DNA from: Actinopolymorpha cephalotaxi
GTDB lineage: Bacteria > Actinomycetota > Actinomycetes > Propionibacteriales > Actinopolymorphaceae
Assembly (NCBI RefSeq): GCF_013408535.1
Contig: NZ_JACBZA010000001.1
Location: 3,494,850-3,558,849 of the forward strand
DNA length: 64,000 nt
Direction: 5' to 3'
A program made the position numbers and the translations under genes. The notes beneath the pieces are model-generated. The model was not told the origin of the DNA. It saw only the letters and a program-made list of their open reading frames with translations, and did not search any database. Each line of letters starts with the position of its first letter. The first letter of the stretch is position 1. Positions 33,918 to 42,390 of the stretch are shown piece by piece.

Positions 33918-34871
33918 ATGCCCATGGGCCAGCCCGGAACGGGCTCCGCCGACGAGCCGGGTCATGGCCGGGCCGGCGACCCGCGTGCGGCCGAGACCGC
34001 GCGTCTTTACCACCGGCTCGCGGCCGAGGATGCCTCGCAGGCGCTGCGAAGACAGGTGCTCGAGCAGGTCGTCTGCATGCATCTCGACCTCGCACGTACG
34101 CTCGCGAGAAGGTTCCGCGGCCGGGGCATCGCCGACGACGACCTCGAACAGGTGGCGTGCACGGCCCTGGTGCAGGTGGCACACAGCTACGACGTGGGTC
34201 GCGGCGAGAGTTTCCTGGCCTTTGCCGTTCCGAGCATCAACGGCACCCTGAAGCGCTACTTCCGCGACCGCGGCTGGACGGTCCGGCCGCCGCGGCGCCT
34301 GCAGGACCTGCAACCGCGGATCCGCGCCGCAGAGGAGGAACTGTCCAACCGGCTCGGGCGCTCACCTCGCCCGAGAGAGATCGCCGAACATCTCGGTGCC
34401 GACCTCGGCGAGGTGGTCGAGTCCCTCACCGCGTACGGCTGCTTCACTCCCGCCTCGCTGGACCGCCCGCTGGGACACGACCCCGGCTCGGACGGTTCGA
34501 CGCTCGGCGACCGGCTGGTCTCCGCCGTGGACGACCTCGCCGCTGCCGAGGCGAGAACCGTCCTCCGTCCTGTCGTCTCCCGGCTGAACCCGAGGGACAA
34601 GAAGATCCTACGGCTGCGCTTCTTCGAACAACGCACCCAGCAGGAGATCGCCGACGTCATCGGGGTCAGCCAGATGCAGGTGTCCCGGCTGATCGACCGC
34701 ATCCTGCGCGACCTGCGAGCCGGCATCAACGGCGGCGTCGGCCACACCGCACCGATCGCCGGAATCGGACGTCACCCAACGCCGTCCACCCCGTTTGGAC
34801 TCCAGCGGTCCGGGAACCGGTCAGCGACCCGTCTCCGGGGACTTCCCGGGGACATGGAAGGTGGCGCATGA
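33918..34871 (+). CDS. RNA polymerase sigma factor, SigB/SigF/SigG-like (group 3)
   Basis: The protein has 317 residues. Region 2 is VVCMHLDLARTLARRFRGRG and IADDDLEQVACTALVQVAHSY; region 3 is AAEEELSNRLGRSPRPREIA; region 4 (about 220-275) has LNPRDKKILRLRFFEQRTQQ and EIADVIGVSQMQVSRLIDRI, the pattern of stress/sporulation sigma factors. The C-terminal about 40 residues (GIGRHPTPSTPF onward) exceed the family and run into the next gene's start region. ATG 33918 is preferred over GTG 33912 because the latter would lie in the -10. No anti-sigma gene is linked. Confidence 0.88.
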   Translation: MPMGQPGTGSADEPGHGRAGDPRAAETARLYHRLAAEDASQALRRQVLEQVVCMHLDLARTLARRFRGRGIADDDLEQVACTALVQVAHSYDVGRGESFLAFAVPSINGTLKRYFRDRGWTVRPPRRLQDLQPRIRAAEEELSNRLGRSPRPREIAEHLGADLGEVVESLTAYGCFTPASLDRPLGHDPGSDGSTLGDRLVSAVDDLAAAEARTVLRPVVSRLNPRDKKILRLRFFEQRTQQEIADVIGVSQMQVSRLIDRILRDLRAGINGGVGHTAPIAGIGRHPTPSTPFGLQRSGNRSATRLRGLPGDMEGGA

Positions 34872-34907
34872 CTGGCAGAAGCACCCTTCTCCCTCGCCAC
34901 GCCGCAG

Positions 34908-36083
34908 ATGATGAAGGAGCTGGACCTGTCGGCGGCCGACATCGGCCTGATGGCGTCGGTGTTCTCCTGGACGTACGCCGTGATGCAACTCCCGGCCGGT
35001 CACCTGATCGACCGGCTGGGCAGCCGCCGCGTCTACACCGTCGCGGTCACCCTGTGGAGCCTCGCGACCCTCGCGACCGGTCTCTGTTACCGACTGCCGC
35101 AGTTCCTGGCGGCGCGGCTCGTCCTCGGGGTCGGCGAGGCGCCCTGTTTCCCCGCGTCGGCGAAGATCACCACCAGGTGGTTCCCCAGGCGCGAACGTGG
35201 AACGGCGACCGGGATCTGGGACTCCTCGTCGAAGTGGGGCCCGGCACTCGCGCCGCTGCTGCTGGTCCCGGTCATGGTGCACTGGGGATGGCGGGCGCTG
35301 TTCGTGGTGACCGGCGTACTCGGCCTGATCTTCGTCGTGGCGTTCTGGATCGGATACCGCGACCCCGACGGCAGCCGCCGGCTGTCCGCGGAGGAACGCG
35401 ACCTCATCCAGGCCGACGCCGAGGCCCAGGACGCCCCGGCCGAGCAGGAAGCAGAGGCCGTCTCCTGGCCGCGGCTGTTCACCCAGCGGACCGTGTGGGG
35501 CATGATCCTCGGCTTCTTCTGCACGATCTGGATCTGGAACATCTTCCTCGCGTTCCTGCCGCTGTATCTCGTTCGCACCCAGGGCATCGACCTGGCCAAG
35601 CTCGGTCTGTACGCGAGCATCCCGTGGCTCGGTGGCGTGGTCGGCGACGTGGGTGGCGGATTTCTCACTACCCGGCTGATCGCGCGGGGCGTCGGCTCAC
35701 CGCTGAAGGTACGCCGGATGCTCATCCTCGCCTGTGCGCTGCTGGCCGGCGCGTCCGTGATGCTGGTTCCCAGCGCGCACGGCCTCGCGCCGACGTTGGT
35801 CCTGCTCACTCTCGCGCTGTGCTTCATCTCGGCCATCACCGGTTCGGCGTGGGCGATACCCGGTGACGTGGCACCCCAGCACCAGGTCGCCTCGGTCGGC
35901 GCGATCCAGAACTTCGGCGGCTACTTCGGCGGCGCGTTCTCGCCGCTGGTGGCCGGGCTGATCGTCGACCGTACGGACTCGTGGTCGCCGGCCTTCTACA
36001 CCGGCGGCGTGGTGGCCGCCCTGGCCGGACTGTGTTACTGGTTCATCGTTCGCCGGCCGATCGCGGGGTCGGCCGCCGCCTGA
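34908..36083 (+). pseudogene. MFS transporter (ACS-like), first helix missing
   Basis: The open frame of 391 codons starts MMKELDLSAADIGLMASVFS, which in ACS/phthalate-type MFS proteins lies after the first membrane helix. Upstream in frame only LAEAPFSLATPQ is present before a stop at 34869. A good start exists at 34868 (GGAAGGTGGCGC then ATG, MTGRS) but is out of frame with the body. The simplest reading is a deletion of about 100 bp that removed helix 1 and shifted the frame. The remainder, with 11 helices (DRLGSRRVYT, NFGGYFGGAFSPLVAGL), is intact. It might still be translated from ATG 34908, but function is doubtful. Confidence 0.65.
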
Positions 36084-36141
36084 CCGGCCGCGACGCCCAG
36101 CCTCCGCGCCCAGGCCCGTCAAGGTTCGCTTGACGCAGGTA

Positions 36142-36182
36142 CGAGGGGTGGGCAGCCACGCTTCCGGACTCCCCACCCCTCG
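36142..36182 (+). terminator. long-loop hairpin after the MFS gene
   Basis: CGAGGGGTGGG and its exact complement (36172-36182) form an 11-bp stem around a 19-nt loop, 58 bp past the MFS stop. Confidence 0.6.
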
Positions 36183-36459
36183 CCGGCGAGCACGTTCGCT
36201 CGCCCTACCCCCGGTCAACCCGGCAGGTGCAACGCCGGGTTGACGCGACTAACCGCCGGCCGGGGGGCTCGCGGGAATCCCACCGGCGCCGGTTGGCTGT
36301 TCAACGCTGGCCTACCCCCGACGACGTGCACAATTCGCAACGACCCAGATCGATCGGTCACGGGGCCTCCGTAGTACCCGCACCGGTGACGCTGCGATGC
36401 CTGCACCGGTGACGCCGGCACGGTGTTGCGGATCCTCCCTTGATGGGTATCGACCCACA
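36183..36459. other. intergenic region before the glycosyltransferase-acyltransferase gene
   Basis: No gene was recognised. The sequence contains the duplicated 13-mer GCACCGGTGACGC (about 36380-36415) and the likely promoter of the fusion gene, but no clear -35/-10 pair or ribosome site was found. Confidence 0.35.
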
Positions 36460-39066
36460 ATGAGCCATCCCCCGGCCCGCTCGGACGGTCGTGCCCGGAC
36501 TGATGCCCGGACTGATGCCAGAACCGGCGTCCGGAGCGGCGCGGGCCCGGTCGGCGAGGGCCCGCACCGGGTGCTGCTCGTCTCGGCCGACATGGGCGGC
36601 GGCCACAACTCCACCGCCCGCGCCCTCGAGGAGACGGTCGAGCGGCTGTGGCCGGGGAGCGAGTGCCACCGGGTCGACACGCTGGACGTGATGGGCCCGG
36701 GCGTCGGCCGGTTGTTCCGGTCCATCTACGTCTCCAACGTCGAGCGCACCCCGTGGCTGTACGAGTTCTTCTACGCCAGCGAGTGGCGGCACCGTTGGTT
36801 CGCCCAGGCGTCCAAGCGGTTCACCGGCTCCTGGGCAGGGCGGCGGCTGCGCACCGAGATCGACCGCTTCGAGCCGGACCTGGTGCTCTCCACCTATCCG
36901 CTGGGCAGTTCCGGGCTGGCCTGGCTGCGCCGTCACCGCGGGCTCGGCGTCCGCACCGGGTGCTGGGTTTCCGACTTCGCGCCGCACCCGTTCTGGATCT
37001 ACCCCGAACTCGACGCCAACTTCGTCGTGCACGAGACCGCGGTGGCCTTGGCCCGCTGCGCGGAACCGGAGGTGGCGGTCGAGGTCTGCGCGCCGCCGGT
37101 CGTCCGCGCGTTCGCCCCCGGCGACCAGTCGGAGGCCAGGCGGCGAATGGATCTCCCGGCGGACGCCTTCGTCGTTCTTTTGTCATGCGGCGCCTACTCC
37201 TTCGGCGACGCGGACGCCACGGTGGCGGCGCTGCTGGGCGCGTCGGACAAGATCTGCGTCGTGGTGGCCTGCGGGCGCAACGAGCAGACGCGCGGACGCC
37301 TCGAACGGCTCGGCCTGCCCCGGGAGCGCCTGCTGCCCCTCGGCTGGACCGACCAGATGCCCACGCTCATGCGGGCGGCGGACCTGCTGGTGACCAACGC
37401 CGGCGGGGCGACCGCCCTGGAGGGGATGGCCAGTGCGCTGCCGGTGGTGACGACCTCACCGATCGCCGCGCACGGCGTGGCGAACGCCAACCTGATGGTG
37501 GTCGCGGGCCTCACCGACCTGTGCCCCGACCTCCCGATGCTCCAGGCCTACGTACGGTCGCTGATCGAGGACCGCGGCCCGCTGCGGAAGCTCCGCGACG
37601 CGACCTCGCGGCACCTGGAGCGCTACGACCTCGAGTCGGGCCTGCGCGCGCTCGCGGCACCCCGTCAACCCACCCTTGCCGGGCGTCAACCCGACCTTGC
37701 CGGGCGTCAACCCGACCTTGCCGGGCGTCAACCCGACCTTGCCGGGCGTCAACCCGACCTTGCCGGGCGCCCCTGGCCGATGCGGCCGGCGGACGCGTTC
37801 TTCGCCCACGTCGAGACCGGCCCGTACGCCCAGGAGCTGGGCGCGGTCCTCGAACTCGCACCCCTGCCCGGCGGACGGGCGGTCACCGCCGCGCAGATCC
37901 GCCGGACCATGCAGGCACGGACGGGTGGACTGCCGCCGATGCGCCGCGTCCTCGTGCGCCGCCCGCTGGGCTGGCTGTTGAGGGATTCGGTCGACGCCTG
38001 GAGCCACGTCGAGGAGCAGCGGGTGGAAGCTCGCACCGACGACGAGGACGTGAGCGGGGCCGTGAGCGATTTCTGGTCCCGTACGATGCCGGCCGGCGCC
38101 CCGGCCTGGCGGGGCCTGCTCGTGAGTGGGCAGGCGGACGGGCGGAGCACCTTCGCGGTCAAACTGCACCACGCCCAGGGTGACGGCATCTCCGCACTCG
38201 GCCTGCTCGACCGGCTCCTCGACCCCGTGCCGGGTGACCGGCTGAGCGAACGCCGTCCCGCGGCCCGCCGGCGTACGGCCCGGGTCGACGCGGGACAGAT
38301 CCTGCGGGGCGTGGGCCGACTGGCCGGCCGTGGGCTCGCCCCACGCCACCCCCTCAACCAGACAAGGCCGACCGGTGAGCGGGACCTGGTCACGGTCGCG
38401 GTGCCGTGGCAGCGGATCCGCGACCTCGCCACCGCCTGCGACGCCCAGCCGCACGAGGCGATCCTCGCACTGGTGGCCGACGCGCTCGACCGGATTCTCC
38501 GCCCGGCAGGGCTGCTGACCCCCGGCCGCCCGCTGCGGGCGATGTTCCCGGTGGCGACGCGGCCACCGAAGCTCGACCGCATCTCCGGCAACTGGACCGG
38601 CGCCCTCGCCGTCGACCTGCCGACGGGCCCGCTCGACCTCGCCCAGCGGACGGCGAGAGTACGCACCGGCGTACGGCTGCACGACCGGCAGGGCGAGGTG
38701 ACCGCCTCGGCGATGGTGATGTGGGCGGCCGGGCAACTCCCCCGGCCGCTGCACCGCGGTTTCGCGCGGGCGACGTACAACAGGAACTTCTTCAACACCA
38801 TCGTGTCCTACATGCCCGGCGCGCGGGGGCCGCGGACCTTCGCCGGCGCGGACGTCCGCGCCGTGTGCCCGGTTCTTCCGCTGACCTCCGGCGTGCCGCT
38901 GACCGTCGGGGTGGTCGGCTCCGGCACGGTGGCCGGTGTGGGAGTACTCCTCGACCGCGGCCTGGGTCTGGACCGCGGCGTTGTCAAGGACGCCTTGCGC
39001 ACCAGCTTCATGGCGGCCACCGAGACTCCACACGGACCCTCCGTCGCGGTGGGAGCTGCCGGCTGA
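36460..39066 (+). CDS. glycosyltransferase (MGDG-synthase/MurG-like) fused to WS/DGAT acyltransferase
   Basis: The protein has about 868 residues. Residues 25-400 are a GT28-type module: GPHRVLLVSADMGGGHNSTA (MGDG synthase N-domain), LSTYPLGSSGLAWLRRH, and VTNAGGATALEGMASALPVV (nucleotide-sugar-binding C-domain). Residues 402-437 are a repeated RQPDLAG linker. Residues 440-868 are a wax-ester synthase/diacylglycerol acyltransferase module, starting PWPMRPADAFFAHVET, with the catalytic H570-H-A-Q-G-D-G576 (HHxxxDG) and late NTIVSYMPGARGPRTFAGA. It could glycosylate and acylate one lipid. The start is uncertain (ATG 36460 or 36397; neither has a clear ribosome site). The stop overlaps the next ATG. 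Confidence 0.85.
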   Translation: MSHPPARSDGRARTDARTDARTGVRSGAGPVGEGPHRVLLVSADMGGGHNSTARALEETVERLWPGSECHRVDTLDVMGPGVGRLFRSIYVSNVERTPWLYEFFYASEWRHRWFAQASKRFTGSWAGRRLRTEIDRFEPDLVLSTYPLGSSGLAWLRRHRGLGVRTGCWVSDFAPHPFWIYPELDANFVVHETAVALARCAEPEVAVEVCAPPVVRAFAPGDQSEARRRMDLPADAFVVLLSCGAYSFGDADATVAALLGASDKICVVVACGRNEQTRGRLERLGLPRERLLPLGWTDQMPTLMRAADLLVTNAGGATALEGMASALPVVTTSPIAAHGVANANLMVVAGLTDLCPDLPMLQAYVRSLIEDRGPLRKLRDATSRHLERYDLESGLRALAAPRQPTLAGRQPDLAGRQPDLAGRQPDLAGRQPDLAGRPWPMRPADAFFAHVETGPYAQELGAVLELAPLPGGRAVTAAQIRRTMQARTGGLPPMRRVLVRRPLGWLLRDSVDAWSHVEEQRVEARTDDEDVSGAVSDFWSRTMPAGAPAWRGLLVSGQADGRSTFAVKLHHAQGDGISALGLLDRLLDPVPGDRLSERRPAARRRTARVDAGQILRGVGRLAGRGLAPRHPLNQTRPTGERDLVTVAVPWQRIRDLATACDAQPHEAILALVADALDRILRPAGLLTPGRPLRAMFPVATRPPKLDRISGNWTGALAVDLPTGPLDLAQRTARVRTGVRLHDRQGEVTASAMVMWAAGQLPRPLHRGFARATYNRNFFNTIVSYMPGARGPRTFAGADVRAVCPVLPLTSGVPLTVGVVGSGTVAGVGVLLDRGLGLDRGVVKDALRTSFMAATETPHGPSVAVGAAG
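37664..37768 (+). repeat. five 21-bp tandem repeats in the domain linker
   Basis: Units begin at 37664, 37685, 37706, 37727 and 37748, of the form GTCAACCCGACC followed by TTGCCGGGC. Units 2-5 are identical; unit 1 differs at two bases (CCCACCC for CCCGACC). Each encodes seven residues (RQPDLAG), so copy-number change keeps the frame and only alters linker length. Confidence 0.95.
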
Positions 39067-39992
39067 TGCTAGGCACCCTGATCGGCATCCTGTGCGCGGT
39101 GACGGGTGCGGCGGCCTACGGCGCCGCCGGCGTGCTCCAGCACCACTCGGCACACCAGGCACCACAACGCGGCGCGCTGCGCCCCCGGCTGCTGCTCGAC
39201 CTCATCCGGCTCCGGGCGTTCCGTGCCGGCGTGGTCTTCGCGATCGGCGGCTTCGCGCTGCAGGTGGTCGCCCTGCGCTTCGCGCCGCTCGCGCTGGTCC
39301 AGCCGCTGCTGGTCACCGGCACGTTGTTCTACATCGCGTTCGCCTACGCGATGCGCCGGCAGCGGCCGGACGCCCGGCTGATGCTGGGCGCGCTGGTGGC
39401 GATCGTGGGCCTCACCGGCTTCCTGCTGCTGGCATCACCCAGCGAGGCGTCCGCAGGCAAGCCGGCCGAGCCGATGGGCAACTCCGCCGTCGTCCCGCTC
39501 GGCATCGTGCTGGTCGGCCTCGTCGCGGCCTGCCTGGTGGCGGCCACGGTCGTACGCAGCGACCAGCGGGCGATGCCGTTGGCGATCGCCACCGCGATCT
39601 GTTACGGCGTCACCGCCGGCCTGGTCCGCGAACTCTCCTCCACCGCCGACCTCTCCCAGCCGGGTCTGGTTCTGTCGCGGTGGCAGTTGTACGGGGTCGC
39701 CCTCATCGGCGTGGCCGGCTTCCTGCTGAACCAGAACGCCTTCCAGAGTGGGCTGATCGGCGCGCTGGCGTCGGCGGTCATCACCGTCGGGGACCCGATC
39801 GTGGCGGTCGCCTTCGGCGCCACCTGGCTCGGTGAGGACATCGCCGGTGGGCCGCTGGTCACCACGCTGCAGGCGACGATGATCCTGCTGGTCGCCGGCG
39901 GTGTGCTCCTGCTCGCCCGGCGTTCCCAGCAGGTCGCGCCGGAGTTCCGTGCCGAACCCGCCCCCGCCGGAGTGGCCTCTCAGGGCTGCTGA
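39066..39992 (+). CDS. DMT-superfamily (EamA/NIPA-like) membrane transporter
   Basis: The protein has 308 residues with nine to ten hydrophobic helices in two related halves: MLGTLIGILCAVTGAAAYGA and GVLQHHSAHQAPQ at the start, and ASAVITVGDPIVAVAFGATWLGE near the end of the second half. This is the drug/metabolite transporter architecture. Its ATG shares the A of the preceding TGA (TGATG), so translation is coupled to the glycosyltransferase-acyltransferase. A role in moving that enzyme's lipid or its precursor across the membrane is an inference. Stops are only 7 bp from the convergent hpnD. Confidence 0.82.
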   Translation: MLGTLIGILCAVTGAAAYGAAGVLQHHSAHQAPQRGALRPRLLLDLIRLRAFRAGVVFAIGGFALQVVALRFAPLALVQPLLVTGTLFYIAFAYAMRRQRPDARLMLGALVAIVGLTGFLLLASPSEASAGKPAEPMGNSAVVPLGIVLVGLVAACLVAATVVRSDQRAMPLAIATAICYGVTAGLVRELSSTADLSQPGLVLSRWQLYGVALIGVAGFLLNQNAFQSGLIGALASAVITVGDPIVAVAFGATWLGEDIAGGPLVTTLQATMILLVAGGVLLLARRSQQVAPEFRAEPAPAGVASQGC

Positions 39993-39999
39993 CGACACG

Positions 40000-40899
40000 T
40001 CATGCGGACCTTAGGACGAGCGCGCGCACGGCGACTGCGACCTTCTCCCGCGGGTCCAGCGACAGCCGGGCCGCGCGGACGGTCTCGGGATCGTGTGCCA
40101 TCCGGCGGAGCAGGCGGCGGTAGATGCCGGCCATCGCGGCGGTGCACGCCGCCGCCCGCCGGTCCAGCAGCGGCAGCAGCGCCAACCCCTGGTGGTACCA
40201 CGTCTCGGCCCGGTCAGCCTCGAAGCGCACCAGGGCCGCGAGGCGGTCCGGCGGATCGGCCAGCCGGCCGGACGGGTCAAGCTCCAGCGAACAGCCGAAG
40301 CGCCGCAGATCCTCCTGGGGAAGATAGACCCGGCCGAGCTGCCGGTCCTCGCGCAGGTCCCGCAGGACGTTGGTGATCTGCAGCGCGATGCCCAGCGTGT
40401 CGGCGAGCGGCATGGCGTGGGCGAGGTCGGCCGGTGCGTAGACGCCGGTCGACAGCCGGCCGACCGAGCCCGCGACGCAGCGGCAGTAGCCGAGGAGGTC
40501 GTCGAACGTGGCGTACCGCGTGCCGCGGCTGTCCTCCTCGCAGCCGGCCACGAGCTCGTCGAAGGCGTCCAGCGGAATCGGGAAGCGGGCCGCGGCGTCG
40601 GCGAGGGCCAGCAGCACCGGATCCGACCGGGCCGGCTCGTCCCCGCCGAGGTTCGCGAGGGCCTTGCGGACCTCGGTGAGGCGCAGCAGCTTCTCCTCGG
40701 CGGGCAGGTCGCCGTCGCCGATGTCGTCGATTCGCCGGGCCGTGGCGTACACCGCGCTGAGCGCCCGCCGCTTCGGCGGCGGAAGCAGCCTGATGCCGTA
40801 CGAGAAGTTCCGGGCCTCGTGGCGGGTGATCTGCTCGCAGACGTCGTAGGCGTTCGCGACGTCGCTCATCCGGGGCTCAGTCATCCGGGGCTCCGTCAT
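40000..40899 (-). CDS. hpnD: presqualene diphosphate synthase HpnD
   Basis: The protein has up to 299 residues of the squalene/phytoene synthase fold. RIDDIGDGD is the first aspartate motif and QITNVLRDLREDRQLGRVYL the second (DxxxD). ARNFSYGIRLLPPPKRRAL is typical of HpnD rather than HpnC. It condenses two farnesyl diphosphates to presqualene diphosphate. The N-terminus reads MTEPRMTEPRMSDVANA because a 15-bp unit is repeated; ATG 40899, 40884 or 40869 are all possible starts. It overlaps hpnC by 4 bp (ATGA). Confidence 0.9.
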   Translation of the reverse strand: MTEPRMTEPRMSDVANAYDVCEQITRHEARNFSYGIRLLPPPKRRALSAVYATARRIDDIGDGDLPAEEKLLRLTEVRKALANLGGDEPARSDPVLLALADAAARFPIPLDAFDELVAGCEEDSRGTRYATFDDLLGYCRCVAGSVGRLSTGVYAPADLAHAMPLADTLGIALQITNVLRDLREDRQLGRVYLPQEDLRRFGCSLELDPSGRLADPPDRLAALVRFEADRAETWYHQGLALLPLLDRRAAACTAAMAGIYRRLLRRMAHDPETVRAARLSLDPREKVAVAVRALVLRSA

Positions 40900-40910
40900 C
40901 CGGGGCTCCG
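40866..40910 (-). repeat. three 15-bp tandem repeats at the hpnC-hpnD junction
   Basis: Units at 40866-40880, 40881-40895 and 40896-40910 (CGGAGCCCCGGATGA on the coding strand; one has CTGAG) each contain an ATG in the hpnD frame. The most upstream also ends hpnC. The array triplicates the overlapping stop/start. Confidence 0.93.
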
Positions 40911-41744
40911 TACGCTCGCCCGCAGCCAGGCCGCCGCCACCTGCCGGCGGCCGGCCCGCGGTGTCGCGGACAACGTGTCGTATCCGGCCCGGGCGATCGC
41001 GGCCGCCGCGGCCCGGCCACCGGCGAGGTAGCCGGACACCGCGAGCCGGGCCCAGCCGCGCAGGCTCGGCAACAGCAGCGCGCCCGCCTCCAGGCAGGCC
41101 AGCGCGCGCCCGGTCTCGAACGCCAGCAACGCCCGGACCGCCTCACTCGCCCGGGGCGCGTCCAGGTCCTGCTCGCGGACACCGAACAGCCGCAGGTCCT
41201 CCTGCGGGAGGTAGACCCGTCCACGCCGGCGGTCCTCGGCGACGTCCTGCCAGTGCTCCACCAGCTGGAGCCCGGTGCACAGGTGGTCCGACATCTCGAT
41301 CCGTTCCGGCGTCGCGGCACCGAAGATGTGGAGTACGACCTCGCCCACCGGGTTCGCCGACAGCCGGCAGTAGTCCAGCAACTCCGTGAAGGTGTACCGC
41401 GTCACCTGCTGGTCCACGAGGTTGGCTTCCACCAGCCGCAGGAACGGATCGGCGGGTACGCCGAGCTCGGCGACCATGGGCCACAGCCCGGCGACCACCG
41501 GGTCGGTGACGGATGCACCATCGGCACCGTCGGCATCGTCGTACAACCGGCGTACCTGTGCCGCGACCTCCAGCAGCGCCACCGTCCGGTCGCCGGGCGC
41601 CTCGTCCCCGAGGTCGTCGACGTACCGGGCGTAGCAGTAGAGCGCGTTCAGCTGCCGCCGGACCCGGACCGGAAGCACCCGCAGCGCGACGGGGAAGTTC
41701 TCACCCGCCGCCTTGTCCAGCACGGACGCCTCTGGAGTGGGCAC
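40896..41744 (-). CDS. hpnC: hydroxysqualene synthase HpnC
   Basis: The protein has 282 residues. Its start VLDKAAGENFPVALRVLPVR (ENFPVA signature), YARYVDDLGDEAPG (first aspartate motif) and QLVEHWQDVAEDRRRGRVYL (second) identify HpnC, which converts presqualene diphosphate to hydroxysqualene. GTG 41744 has AAGGA 6 nt upstream; GTG 41774 in frame is an alternative. It is followed by hpnD with 4-bp overlap. The third enzyme, HpnE (flavin reductase), and a squalene-hopene cyclase are not in the window, so the pathway must be completed elsewhere. Confidence 0.9.
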   Translation of the reverse strand: MPTPEASVLDKAAGENFPVALRVLPVRVRRQLNALYCYARYVDDLGDEAPGDRTVALLEVAAQVRRLYDDADGADGASVTDPVVAGLWPMVAELGVPADPFLRLVEANLVDQQVTRYTFTELLDYCRLSANPVGEVVLHIFGAATPERIEMSDHLCTGLQLVEHWQDVAEDRRRGRVYLPQEDLRLFGVREQDLDAPRASEAVRALLAFETGRALACLEAGALLLPSLRGWARLAVSGYLAGGRAAAAAIARAGYDTLSATPRAGRRQVAAAWLRASVRSPG

Positions 41745-41947
41745 ATCGATCCTTCGTCGAGCCGGTGCGACCACCCGGACGGCGAACGACGAGGACCGAC
41801 GAGAACGGACGAGGTCACGACGTCCCAGGGTTGATCTTGGCTAAAGGATCGTTACCCAGGCGGCCGGACTACATAACCGCCTTCGAGCAGGGAGAATTAC
41901 CGAACGCGCCCACACGGACACGTTCCGGGACCGGTTCACCATGCTTG

Positions 41948-42283
41948 TCAGGAGGCGCACCGGGCTTCGTCGAACCGCTGGTCCCGCGACCAGCGCCTGG
42001 CCCCCTTGCGGTGCGCCTCGGTGGTGCCGCCCCACACCCCGTACATCTCCGGAAGGTTCATGGCGTGCGTCCGGCACTGGTCCCGGACCGGGCACGTCTC
42101 GCACACCTCCAGCGCCGTCTGCTCCCTGACCGCGCGTTCGGCCGGGCTCTCGGACTCGTGGCCGTAGAACAGACGGCTCGACAGATCCGCACAGGCAGCC
42201 TGGTCGTGCCACCGCGTCCAGGCCTTCGCCGGACGCGCGGAGTTGCTGCGGCCGCCCGGCATGGCTGTTCCTCGCTTGGGCAT
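41948..42283 (-). CDS. WhiB-family iron-sulfur transcriptional regulator
   Basis: The protein has 111 residues. C31, C61-E-T-C64 and C70 (CETCPVRDQC) are the four [4Fe-4S] ligands, and GVWGG (81-85) is the conserved turn, followed by a basic DNA-binding tail (RKGARRWSRDQR). AGGAG precedes ATG 42283 by about 10 nt. Members control development, redox stress or antibiotic response with a primary sigma factor. Which Wbl class it belongs to is not clear from the motifs alone. Confidence 0.93.
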   Translation of the reverse strand: MPKRGTAMPGGRSNSARPAKAWTRWHDQAACADLSSRLFYGHESESPAERAVREQTALEVCETCPVRDQCRTHAMNLPEMYGVWGGTTEAHRKGARRWSRDQRFDEARCAS

Positions 42284-42390
42284 GTTCTCTTTCTCCTCGC
42301 CCGCAGGATGTACGGGCAGTCGACGGGGGCCAGGTCGGCTGCCCGATCAGGGAACCGGTACGGATCCCGACCGCGGCCGTCGAGGCCGGT

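Noticed and set aside
33884-35866. 660-codon frame through the sigma factor and MFS genes
   Set aside because: It is out of phase with the recognisable sigma and MFS sequences and rich in Arg/Pro; not a gene.
37664-37768. CRISPR-like array
   Set aside because: Units are contiguous 21-bp tandem repeats without spacers and are in a coding frame; no cas gene is nearby.
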